A stretch of DNA of 64,000 nt from Humitalea sp050632385 (lineage in GTDB: Bacteria > Pseudomonadota > Alphaproteobacteria > Acetobacterales > Acetobacteraceae): NCBI RefSeq assembly GCF_050632385.1, contig NZ_CP192599.1, positions 434,001 to 498,000 on the forward strand, given 5' to 3'. Every line of letters begins with the position of its first letter. Position 1 is the stretch's first letter. The position numbers and the translations under genes were made by a program. Positions 52,700 through 60,679 of the stretch are shown here, piece by piece. Below the pieces are notes generated by a model that made no database searches, had not been told where the DNA came from, and worked only from the letters and a program-made list of their open reading frames with translations.

Positions 52700-53680
52700 T
52701 CAATCCAGCTTGAGGCCGATGCCCTGGATCAGCGCGCCCCAGCGCGCGCTTTCCGACGTCAGCAAGTCCTGGAAGGCGGCGGGGTCGATGCCCTCCATGG
52801 TGGCACCCTGCGCCACCATCTGCGCCGTCAGCCCATCGCCGGCCAGGCCCGCGCGGGTGGCGGCCAGGATGCGCGCGGCGATGGCATCCGGCACGCCGGC
52901 CGGCGCGAACAAGCCGTACCAATAGCCCTGCGCCATGTCCGGGAATCCGGCTTCGGCGAAGGTCGGCACGTCGGGCAGGACGTCCACGCGCTTGTCCCCG
53001 GTGACCGCCAGCGCACGCACCTCACCCGATCGCAGCAGGCCGAGGTAGGTCGCCAAGCCGTCGAAGCCGATATCGACATCGCCACGGATCAATGCCTGCG
53101 CCGCCGCGGCACTGCCGCGGAAGGCAACATCGGTCATGGTCAGGCCGGTCAACTGCTTCATCCGCTCACCCGCCAGATGCGCCACGGCGCCGCGATTGGT
53201 GGTGGCATAGGTGATGCCGTTCGGTCGGCCCCGCGCATAGTCGATCAACTCGGCCACCGTGCGCACCGGCAGCTTCGGGCTGCTGTAGAGTGCGAGTTGC
53301 GCGCGCATGAGTTGCGTGATCGGGCGGAACTGATCCAGCCGATAGGGCAGCCGCGAGAACAGATGCGGATTGACCGCGAAGGTCGTGGAGGAGGTCAGCA
53401 GCAGCGTGTAGCCATCCGGTCGCGCCTGCGCCACGTGTTCCGCCGCGATCAAGGTCGTGGCGCCGGGGCGGTTGTCGATGACGACGGGCTGGCCGAGGAC
53501 CGCCTGCATCGCCGGCTGCATGGCGCGGGCCAGGATGTCCGGCTCGCCGCCCGCGGAAAAGGCGACGACGATGCGCACGGGCCGGTCGGGCCAGGCGCCC
53601 TGGGCCTGGGCGCGGGGCGCCAGGGACAGGCCGAGTGCGGCGCCGGCCAGCGCCCGGCGACCGATGCTGGTGGTGGTCAT
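52700..53680 (-). CDS. Bug-family receptor (second of the island)
   Basis: The protein has 326 residues from the ATG at 53680, with an AGGAGG site 7 nt upstream. The signal peptide MTTTSIGRRALAGAALGLSL is followed by WPDRPVRIVVAFSAGGEPDI, VIDNRPGATTLIAAEHVAQA and the C-terminal VPTFAEAGFPDMAQGYWYGL. It belongs to the tripartite tricarboxylate transporter receptors. It is convergent with the TetR gene and is read from the operator copy 3 promoter, downstream of another Bug gene with a 23-bp gap. Ligand unknown. Confidence 0.92.
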   Translation of the reverse strand: MTTTSIGRRALAGAALGLSLAPRAQAQGAWPDRPVRIVVAFSAGGEPDILARAMQPAMQAVLGQPVVIDNRPGATTLIAAEHVAQARPDGYTLLLTSSTTFAVNPHLFSRLPYRLDQFRPITQLMRAQLALYSSPKLPVRTVAELIDYARGRPNGITYATTNRGAVAHLAGERMKQLTGLTMTDVAFRGSAAAAQALIRGDVDIGFDGLATYLGLLRSGEVRALAVTGDKRVDVLPDVPTFAEAGFPDMAQGYWYGLFAPAGVPDAIAARILAATRAGLAGDGLTAQMVAQGATMEGIDPAAFQDLLTSESARWGALIQGIGLKLD

Positions 53681-53703
53681 GCTGCGTCCTCCTGACCCGC
53701 CCG

Positions 53704-54666
53704 TTAATCGAGCGTGATGTTCTTTTCCCGGATCACCCGGCCCCATTGCGCCATGTCCTGCGCCATCTGCCGGCTCAGCAGATCCGGTGGGCCGGAGATG
53801 GCGCGCAGGGCCTCGCTGGCCAGGCGCTGGTGGATCACCTCGCTCTCCATCGCCTTGTTGGCAGCGTCGTTCAGGCGGGCGATCACCTCCGGCGGCGTGC
53901 CGGCGGGGCAGAGCAGCGCGGTCCAGAAACCCGCCACGAGGTCGGGGTAGCCGGCTTCCTTGAAGGTCGGGATCTCGGGCAGCAGCGGCGCGCGTTCGGC
54001 GAAGGACAGGCCGAGCAGGCGCAGCCGGCCGGTGCGGACGTGTTCGATCGTGGTGGTCGGTGCCTCCACGCTGATCTCGATGACGCCGGCCAGGAGGTCG
54101 GTGGTGGAGGGGCCATTGCCGCGATAGGCGACGTCGGTCAGTTCGATGCCCATGGCGCCGGCCATCAACATGCCGAACAACTGGCTGACGCTGCCGGTGC
54201 CGTTGGTGGCATAGCGCAGCGGATTGGGGCTGGCCTTGGCGAAGGCGACGAAGCCCGCGATGTCGCGCGGCGGCAGGGCGGCGTTGATGGTCAGCGAAAG
54301 CGGCCCGTCGAACAGCAGGGCGACGGGGGCGAAATCCTCCAGCCGATAAGGCAGGTTGCGCCGCATCATGACATTCAGCGGCAGGCCGGCGGTGCCGCCG
54401 ACCAGGACGGTCAGCCCGTCCTTCGGCGCGCGGGCGACGGCTTCGCTGGCGATAATTGCGTTGCCGCCGGGGCGGTTTTCGACAACGATCGTCTGGTCCA
54501 GCGTCTGGGCCATGTGCTGGGCGATCAGGCGGGTCGCGATATCGGTCAGGCCGCCGGCGGCGAAGGGGACGACGAAGCGGATCGTGCGGGCGGATTGAGC
54601 CTGGGCCAGCGCCGGCATGGCAAGCCCCGCCGCGGTCAGCAGCATGCGCCGGGATACGGGAAGCAT
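53704..54666 (-). CDS. Bug-family receptor (third of the island)
   Basis: The protein has 320 residues from the ATG at 54666, with a GAGGAGAGG-type site. A signal peptide (MLPVSRRMLLTAAGLAMPAL) is followed by RTIRFVVPFAAGGLTDIATR and VENRPGGNAIIASEAVARAP. The ligand-site segment is YATNGTGSVSQLFGML and the end VPTF-type segment reads IPTFKEAGYPDLVAGFW. Its low similarity to its neighbours suggests a different ligand. It is the first gene of the leftward pair and has operator copy 3 upstream. Confidence 0.92.
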   Translation of the reverse strand: MLPVSRRMLLTAAGLAMPALAQAQSARTIRFVVPFAAGGLTDIATRLIAQHMAQTLDQTIVVENRPGGNAIIASEAVARAPKDGLTVLVGGTAGLPLNVMMRRNLPYRLEDFAPVALLFDGPLSLTINAALPPRDIAGFVAFAKASPNPLRYATNGTGSVSQLFGMLMAGAMGIELTDVAYRGNGPSTTDLLAGVIEISVEAPTTTIEHVRTGRLRLLGLSFAERAPLLPEIPTFKEAGYPDLVAGFWTALLCPAGTPPEVIARLNDAANKAMESEVIHQRLASEALRAISGPPDLLSRQMAQDMAQWGRVIREKNITLD

Positions 54667-54713
54667 GGACCTCTCCTCGAAGTGTTGTTCTTGCCGCCAA
54701 CCTAGGTCGGGAC

Positions 54714-54727
54714 TGACCGATCGGTCA
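54714..54727. promoter_or_regulatory. Operator copy 3: TGACCG-AT-CGGTCA
   Basis: A perfect 14-bp palindrome 47 bp upstream of the leftward Bug-receptor ATG. It is the most symmetric of the four copies. Confidence 0.8.
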
Positions 54728-54791
54728 ATCTCTTCCGCATCGCTCAAAATGCGATTGCACGACACGAAAGGCTGGTCTACCACCATGCCGA

Positions 54792-54805
54792 CTGACCGGT
54801 CGGAC
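54792..54805. promoter_or_regulatory. Operator copy 4: TGACCG-GT-CGGACA (one mismatch)
   Basis: The copy has one mismatch relative to the consensus. It lies 40 bp upstream of the enoyl-CoA hydratase ATG. Together with copy 3 it fills the divergent region 54667-54845, so both directions are probably controlled by the same TetR protein. Confidence 0.7.
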
Positions 54806-54845
54806 AGCGTAATGCTTTCGCCCGGACCGAGGGGAAGGAACAAAA

Positions 54846-55616
54846 ATGTCCGACGACATCGTGACCTTGCAGGTCGCCGACCATATCGCCCTGGTCACGC
54901 TCAACCGCCCGCCCGTGAATGCGCTGAACCGCGCCATGCGCGACGCCATCATCGACGTGTTCGACGCGGTGTCCGAACGCGATGATATCCGCGTCGCCGT
55001 GCTGACCGGCGCCGGCAAGGCCTTCTGTGCCGGGGCCGACCTCAAGGACCGGCCGGACAATACCAAGGTCGGTGCCTTCCACGCCCATAACCGCGTAACG
55101 CGTGAAACCGGCAACGCCATCCGCGAATGCGCCAAGCCCGTCATCGCCGCGGTGAATGGCGCGGCACTCGGCGCGGGGCTCGGGCTGATGGCGGCCTGCG
55201 ACATCTACCTGGCGGCCGAGGATGCGGTCTTCGGCATGCCGGAAATCGATGTCGGCCTGGCCGGTGGCGGCGCGATGCTGCGCACCATTTTCGGCCGGTC
55301 GATCATGCGCCGGCTGATGTACACCGGCGACCGGCTGACCGGTGCGGAACTCTATCGCCGCGGCATCATCGAACAGGCGACGTCGCGCGAAGACCTGTTG
55401 CCCGCGGCGATGAAGATGGCCGCGAATATCGCGAACAAGAGCCCGCTTGCGATCAACTACGCGAAGACATCGGCGAACATGGTCGACCTGATGCCGCAGC
55501 GGGACGCCTATCGCATGGAGCAGAATTTCACCGTCGCCCTGTCGCGGACCGAGGATGCGAAGGAGGCCCGCATGGCGGTCCTCGAAAAGCGCAAGCCGGC
55601 CTTCAAGGGGCGCTGA
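54846..55616 (+). CDS. Enoyl-CoA hydratase/isomerase family protein
   Basis: The protein has 256 residues with a crotonase fold. It starts DIVTLQVADHIALVTLNRPP, has an oxyanion-hole segment GAGKAFCAGADLKDRP (about residues 55-70) and GAALGAGLGLMAACDIYLAA at the second loop, then GMPEIDVGLAGG, where the first catalytic Glu is expected. It hydrates a trans-2-enoyl-CoA or isomerises it. It is the first gene of the six-gene rightward operon controlled through operator copy 4. Confidence 0.92.
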   Translation: MSDDIVTLQVADHIALVTLNRPPVNALNRAMRDAIIDVFDAVSERDDIRVAVLTGAGKAFCAGADLKDRPDNTKVGAFHAHNRVTRETGNAIRECAKPVIAAVNGAALGAGLGLMAACDIYLAAEDAVFGMPEIDVGLAGGGAMLRTIFGRSIMRRLMYTGDRLTGAELYRRGIIEQATSREDLLPAAMKMAANIANKSPLAINYAKTSANMVDLMPQRDAYRMEQNFTVALSRTEDAKEARMAVLEKRKPAFKGR

Positions 55617-55618
55617 GC

Positions 55619-57739
55619 ATGGTCGAGATCGGCACCGGGTTGGAGGCGATCCTGCAACCGCGCTCCATCGCCATCATCGGCGCATCGCAGGACGCGACGA
55701 AGATCGGCGGCCGTCCGGTGGAACTGCTGCAGCGTTTCGGCTTCCCCGGCGCGATCTATCCGGTCAATCCGCGCGCGACGGAGGTGCAGGGGCTCACGGC
55801 CTATCCCTCCGTCACGGCGCTGCCGGAAGCGCCCGATCTCGCGATCATCGCCGTCGCCGCGCAGATGGCGCCCGATGCGCTGGAGGAATGCGCCGCCAAG
55901 GGCGTGAAGGCCGCGGTCATTTTCTCCTCCGGCTTCGCCGAGTTGGGCGAGGCGGGCGAGGCCTTGCAGGCGCGGCTGCGCGCGACCGCGCATCGCACCG
56001 GTATTCGCGTGCTGGGGCCGAATTGCCTGGGCGCGGTCAGCATCGCCGAACGCAGCATCGCGACGTTTTCCATCGTTCTGGAAAGCAGCCTGCCGCAGGC
56101 GGGGCCGATCGGCATCGCCTCGCAAAGCGGCAATATCGGCAGCTATACCGCGCTGCTGGCGCGGGAACGCGGCATCGGCATCAGCCGCTTCGTGACCACC
56201 GGTAATGAATGCGATGTGGATATCGCCGATGCCGTCGCCTTCCTGGCCCGCGATCCCGCGACCAAGGTCATCCTCTGCGTTCTGGAAACCTGCCGGGACG
56301 CGCCCCGCCTGATCGCGGCGCTCGAAGCAGCGCGCCAGGCCTCCAAGCCAGTGGTCGTGCTGAAGATCGGCGCCTCCGATGCCGGCCAGGCGGCCGCGGC
56401 CTCCCACACCGGGGCGCTGGCGGGCTCGGATGCGGTCTTCGATGCGGTCTTCCGCCGGGCCGGCGTCGCGCGGGTCCATAGCGTGGAACAGATGCTCGAC
56501 CTCGGCCATGCGGCTTCGGTGCTGGGCGACCGGCTGCCGCGCGGGCGGCGGACCGTGCTGCTGACGGCCTCGGGCGGCTTCGGCGTGCTCATGGCGGATG
56601 CGGCGAGCGCGGCCGGCCTGACCCTGCCCGCGCCATCCCAGGCGACGCAGGACCGCATCCTCGCCGCGGTGCCCTATGCCTCGCCGCGCAATCCGGTGGA
56701 TGCGACGGCGATGATGTCGAGCCGGCCGGAGATCCTGGAAGCGATCCTCGGCGCCATCCTCGATGACGACGGCTGCGATGCGCTGCTGTTGCTGCTCTCC
56801 TCCTCGCTCTACCTCCCGCGCCTGCGGGACGTGTACATGCCGACTTTGCGGGCAGTGCGGGACAAGCATCCCGACAAGGTGGTGATGCTGACAGTGCACG
56901 GGCCGCAGGATGCGGTGCAGGAACTGACCGCCATGGGCTTTGCCGTGGTGGATGGCATCGGCCAGTCGACGCAGGTGTTGGCGGGTCTCTGCGACCTTCA
57001 GGCCGCTCGCGCGCTGCCGCCGCCCGCGCCCCCCCTGTCCCCGGCCGAGCCGCTGGACCCGGCGCTACTGCGCACCGAGGCTGGTGCGAAGCAGGTGCTT
57101 GCCGCCGCCGGCGTGCCCGTGCTGCCGGAACGTGTCGTGCGCAGCGCCGCCGATGCAGCGCAGGCTGCCCGGGACATGGGGTTTCCGGTCGTGCTGAAAA
57201 TCGTCTCGCCCGATCTGCCGCACAAGACCGAGGTTGGCGGCGTCGTGCTCGACCTGGGCAGCGAAGATGCTGTCGTGGCGGCGCATGACGCGATGCTGGC
57301 GCGTGTCCGTGCCGCCGCGCCCAAGGCGCGGATCGAGGGCGTTCTCGTCTCCCCCATGCTGCGTGGCGGCACGGAGATGATCCTGGGCACCAAGCGCGAC
57401 CCGGTGTTCGGCCCGGTCGTGCTCGTCGGCCTCGGCGGCATCTTTGCCGAGGTGATCCAGGACGTCGCCCTGCGCCCCGCGCCGGTGGATGAGGCGGAGG
57501 CCATGGCGATGTTGCGCGGCCTGAAAGCCTTCCCTGTGCTCGACGGCGCGCGTGGCCGCCCCAAGGCGGATATCGCCGCCGCCGCCCGCGTCATCGCGGC
57601 GCTATCGCGCTTCGCGGCCCAGCACGCGGAAACGATCGCGGAGATCGACATCAACCCGCTGCTGCTGCGGGCCGAGGGACAGGGCGCGGTGGCGCTGGAT
57701 GCGCTGATCGTGCCCGTGGGAACGGAGCACCACGCATGA
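55619..57739 (+). CDS. NDP-forming acyl-CoA synthetase (fused alpha/beta)
   Basis: The protein has 706 residues and starts 2 nt after the hydratase stop. The N-terminal CoA-binding domain begins LQPRSIAIIGASQDATKIGG; the phosphohistidine loop is AAASHTGALAGSD; and the C-terminal ATP-grasp part carries FPVVLKIVSPDLPHKTEVGG and VLVGLGGIFAEVIQDVALRP. The enzyme makes an acyl-CoA from acid, ATP and CoA with release of ADP, and so spares ATP relative to AMP-forming ligases. Its likely role is activation of the imported acid. The product then feeds the dehydrogenases downstream. A typical fused form. Confidence 0.92.
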   Translation: MVEIGTGLEAILQPRSIAIIGASQDATKIGGRPVELLQRFGFPGAIYPVNPRATEVQGLTAYPSVTALPEAPDLAIIAVAAQMAPDALEECAAKGVKAAVIFSSGFAELGEAGEALQARLRATAHRTGIRVLGPNCLGAVSIAERSIATFSIVLESSLPQAGPIGIASQSGNIGSYTALLARERGIGISRFVTTGNECDVDIADAVAFLARDPATKVILCVLETCRDAPRLIAALEAARQASKPVVVLKIGASDAGQAAAASHTGALAGSDAVFDAVFRRAGVARVHSVEQMLDLGHAASVLGDRLPRGRRTVLLTASGGFGVLMADAASAAGLTLPAPSQATQDRILAAVPYASPRNPVDATAMMSSRPEILEAILGAILDDDGCDALLLLLSSSLYLPRLRDVYMPTLRAVRDKHPDKVVMLTVHGPQDAVQELTAMGFAVVDGIGQSTQVLAGLCDLQAARALPPPAPPLSPAEPLDPALLRTEAGAKQVLAAAGVPVLPERVVRSAADAAQAARDMGFPVVLKIVSPDLPHKTEVGGVVLDLGSEDAVVAAHDAMLARVRAAAPKARIEGVLVSPMLRGGTEMILGTKRDPVFGPVVLVGLGGIFAEVIQDVALRPAPVDEAEAMAMLRGLKAFPVLDGARGRPKADIAAAARVIAALSRFAAQHAETIAEIDINPLLLRAEGQGAVALDALIVPVGTEHHA

Positions 57740-58911
57740 CAGGCGACCTCTCGGGCGAGGCGTTTCGCACCCATGTGCGCGACTGGCTCGCCGCCAATGT
57801 CCCGCCGGGCTTCCTGGCCGACCAGCCGGGCTACGCCACACCGACGCTGGCGCAATGCCTCGATTGGGAAGCCGCGATGCATCGCGCGGGACTGGCCGGC
57901 ATCACCTGGCCCCAGGCCTATGGCGGCCATGGTCGGAGTTTGCGCGAACACCTGATCGCCAACCAGGAAATCGGCCGCCTCGCGCTGCCGGAAAGCGTCG
58001 GGTCCATCGGCAAGGAACTCGCCGGCCCGATCATCCTGGCGATCGGCACGGAGGACCAGAAGCAGCGCTACCTGCCCGCCATCATCGAGATGCGGGAGAT
58101 GTGGTGCCAGGGCTTTTCGGAACCCGAAGCCGGGTCGGATTTGGCCGGGCTGCGCACGCGTGCGGTGCGCGACGGTGACGGCTGGCGCATCACCGGCCAG
58201 AAGATCTGGACCAGCGGTGCCGCCAAGGCCAAGCGCTGCCTGCTGCTGGCCCGCACCGGCCCGCTGGAGGATCGGCACAAGGGCCTGGCCCTTTTCGCCG
58301 TGCCGATGGATGCGCCCGGCATCCGCGTGCGGACCATCCGCCAGATGAACGACAAGGACAGCTTCGCCGAGGTCTTCTTCGACGAGGTGCCGGTCGGGCC
58401 GGAGGATGCGCTCGGCGCCCCCGACGAAGGCTGGAACGCCGCGATCCGCGTGCTCGGCATCGAACGCGCAACCAACCGCATGTATCGCGCCTGGCGTTTT
58501 GAGAATGAACTTCGCCACCTGATCGCCGCCTGCAAGCAGGATCCGGCACTCGCGCCGCTGCTGCGCGATGGCTTCTATCGCCAGCGTCTGGCCGATACGC
58601 AGGTCGATATCGAGATGGTGAAGGGCCATGTCGAGCCCACGGTCGAAGCCCTGCTCGCCGGCCAGGCGATCGGTGCGCAGGGCAGCCTGATGAAGCTGCA
58701 TTGGAGCGAGGCGCACCAGCGCTTTGCCGCCCTGGCGATGGAGATGCTGGCGATGGCAAGCCCGGACGCGTCGCCCGCCGTGCTGGGCGCCCAGAAGCGC
58801 TTCAAGGAAATCTACCTGCAGTCCCGCGCGGAAACGATTTACGCGGGCACCACGGAAATCCAACTCGGCATCATCGCCGATCGCGTGCTGCAACTGCCGC
58901 GGGGGAAGTGA
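57736..58911 (+). CDS. Acyl-CoA dehydrogenase, large subunit-like
   Basis: The protein has 391 residues and its ATG overlaps the previous stop (ATGA). The FAD-binding part has CQGFSEPEAGSDLAGLRTRA and WRITGQKIWTSGA, and the C-terminal part IYAGTTEIQLGIIADRV. Position 2 of the usual Y-E-G-T motif, which carries the catalytic glutamate in medium-chain enzymes, is Ala here. This points to a catalytic base elsewhere or to a heteromeric enzyme. The gene is followed directly by a second, shorter dehydrogenase gene, as in alpha2beta2 FadE pairs of steroid side-chain degradation. Confidence 0.9.
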   Translation: MTGDLSGEAFRTHVRDWLAANVPPGFLADQPGYATPTLAQCLDWEAAMHRAGLAGITWPQAYGGHGRSLREHLIANQEIGRLALPESVGSIGKELAGPIILAIGTEDQKQRYLPAIIEMREMWCQGFSEPEAGSDLAGLRTRAVRDGDGWRITGQKIWTSGAAKAKRCLLLARTGPLEDRHKGLALFAVPMDAPGIRVRTIRQMNDKDSFAEVFFDEVPVGPEDALGAPDEGWNAAIRVLGIERATNRMYRAWRFENELRHLIAACKQDPALAPLLRDGFYRQRLADTQVDIEMVKGHVEPTVEALLAGQAIGAQGSLMKLHWSEAHQRFAALAMEMLAMASPDASPAVLGAQKRFKEIYLQSRAETIYAGTTEIQLGIIADRVLQLPRGK

Positions 58912-58913
58912 CC

Positions 58914-59879
58914 ATGGATGCGATGCAGGCCGGGCTCGACCCGGCGGAATTTGCCGATAGCGCACAGCGGGCGGTGGCGGCCTGCGCGACGCTCGATCCG
59001 GCGGCAAGCGCCGTGCGGCTTGCGGAGGACGGCTTGCTGGGCGTGCTGGCGGCGGAGGACGTGGGCGGCCTTGGCCTCGACCTGCGGTTTGCCGTGCCGG
59101 TGTTGCAGGCGGCCGGGGCTGGCGACCTCGCTTTCCCGCTGCTGGAAGCGCTGCTGCTCGGCCGCCACCTCGCCGGCCCATCGCCGGAGATCGCGGCGGC
59201 ATTGGTCGCCGGCGAGGCACGCGGCACCGTCGCCTGGGCCGGCAGCGCGCGCGGCGACCTGACCGGCACGGTGGGGCGGGCGCCGATGGCGCGCGGCGCC
59301 GACTGGCTGCTGGTGCGGCAGGGCGATGGCGCGGCCTTGGTGCCGGCGACAGGCTTTTCCGTCAGCGACGCCATCGGCCTGGATGAGACGGTGCCGGAGC
59401 AGACCGTCACACTGACCGGCGACACACCCGCCTGCCGCCTGGACGCAACTGCCTGGGCCGCGTTGCAGGAGGAAGCGCTGCTGCTGCGCGCCGCCGCCAT
59501 TTTGGGTGCAGCGGAGACCTGCCTGGCCCTCGCGGCGGACTACGTCACCAACCGCCGCCAGTTCGGCAAGCCGCTGGTGGCGAACCAGGCCCTGCGACAC
59601 CAGTTGGCACGTCAGAAACTGGCGCTGGAGGGCATGCGTGGCGCCATTACGCGCGCGACGGCCTGTGGCGAGACACTGCCCCGCCAGGCCGCCTTCCTGG
59701 CCGCCGCGACGCATGGGCCCGTGATCGCGGAGGGCGCGATCCAGGCGCATGGCGGCATGGGCTTCACCTGGGATGTGCCGGTCCACCGCCATCTGCGCCG
59801 CATCCGCACGCTGGCGGCACAGGGCGAGGTCCGGCAAATCCGCGAAGCCGTCGCCGCCGCGCTGATCGACACGAACTGA
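58914..59879 (+). CDS. Acyl-CoA dehydrogenase, small subunit-like
   Basis: The protein has 321 residues. Only the C-terminal part is clearly recognisable (VTNRRQFGKPLVANQALRHQ, then IQAHGGMGFTWDVPVHRHLR). The N-terminal half is short and weakly conserved, as in the small subunits of heterotetrameric acyl-CoA dehydrogenases. The chosen ATG at 58914 lies 2 nt after the large-subunit stop. It likely forms one enzyme with its neighbour, and the pair removes two hydrogens from an acyl-CoA with a ring or branched chain. The substrate is not known. Confidence 0.88.
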   Translation: MDAMQAGLDPAEFADSAQRAVAACATLDPAASAVRLAEDGLLGVLAAEDVGGLGLDLRFAVPVLQAAGAGDLAFPLLEALLLGRHLAGPSPEIAAALVAGEARGTVAWAGSARGDLTGTVGRAPMARGADWLLVRQGDGAALVPATGFSVSDAIGLDETVPEQTVTLTGDTPACRLDATAWAALQEEALLLRAAAILGAAETCLALAADYVTNRRQFGKPLVANQALRHQLARQKLALEGMRGAITRATACGETLPRQAAFLAAATHGPVIAEGAIQAHGGMGFTWDVPVHRHLRRIRTLAAQGEVRQIREAVAAALIDTN

Positions 59880-59894
59880 CCCCGGGAGAAAACC

Positions 59895-60677
59895 ATGACG
59901 GAAAACCAGGACCAGGCCATGGCGGGCCTGCTGACAGGGCGCGCGGCCCTGGTGACCGGCGCCGGCAATGGCATCGGCCGCGCCACCGCGCGCCGCCTCG
60001 CGGCGATGGGCGCCGTGGTCGGCGTGAATGACCTGAAGCAGGAGTTCGTCGACGCTGTCGTGGCCGAGATCGAGGCCGCCGGTGGCCGCGCCATCGGCAT
60101 CGCGCAGAACGTCGCCAGCCGCGACGGCATGCGCGCTGCCGTGGCCGCCCTGGCCGAGCGTGCGGGGCGCTTCGACATCCTGGTGAACAACGCCGCCTGG
60201 GTGCGTTACCAGGCCGTGCCGGACATCGCGCCCGAAACCGTGGACCGCATGCTGGAGGTCGGCTTCAAATCGGTGATCTGGGGCATCCAGGCCGCGGCCG
60301 AGGTGATGGATTCCACGCGCGGCGGGTCGATCGTGAACGTCGCCTCCACGGCCGGTTTGCGGGCGACGCAGTCCAGCATCGTCTACAGCGGCATCAAGGC
60401 CGGCGTGATGGGCATCACCCGCGCGGCGGCGGCTGACCTGGGCGCCAAGGGCATCCGGGTCAACGCCATCGCACCCTCCGCCGTGCCGACCGAGGGCACC
60501 GCCAAGCACCGCACGGTGGAAAAGGACCAGAAGCGCATCGCCCGCACGCCGCTCGGCCGGCTTGGCACGGTGGAGGATATCGCCAAGGCGATCTGCTTCC
60601 TTGCCACCGACCAGGCGAGTTTCGTCACCGGCCAAGTGCTGGCGGTGGACGGCGGCATCACCACGACGAACATCTGA
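59895..60677 (+). CDS. SDR-family oxidoreductase
   Basis: The protein has 260 residues. The cofactor motif is VTGAGNGIGRATARRL near residue 20, then NNAA and the catalytic YSGIKAG (Tyr-x-x-x-Lys), so it is an intact classical short-chain dehydrogenase/reductase. A start at the ATG at 59895 follows a GGGAG-like site. It probably oxidises a beta-hydroxyacyl-CoA or an alcohol in the pathway. It lies between the dehydrogenase pair and the double SDR gene in the same operon. Confidence 0.92.
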   Translation: MTENQDQAMAGLLTGRAALVTGAGNGIGRATARRLAAMGAVVGVNDLKQEFVDAVVAEIEAAGGRAIGIAQNVASRDGMRAAVAALAERAGRFDILVNNAAWVRYQAVPDIAPETVDRMLEVGFKSVIWGIQAAAEVMDSTRGGSIVNVASTAGLRATQSSIVYSGIKAGVMGITRAAAADLGAKGIRVNAIAPSAVPTEGTAKHRTVEKDQKRIARTPLGRLGTVEDIAKAICFLATDQASFVTGQVLAVDGGITTTNI

Positions 60678-60679
60678 CC

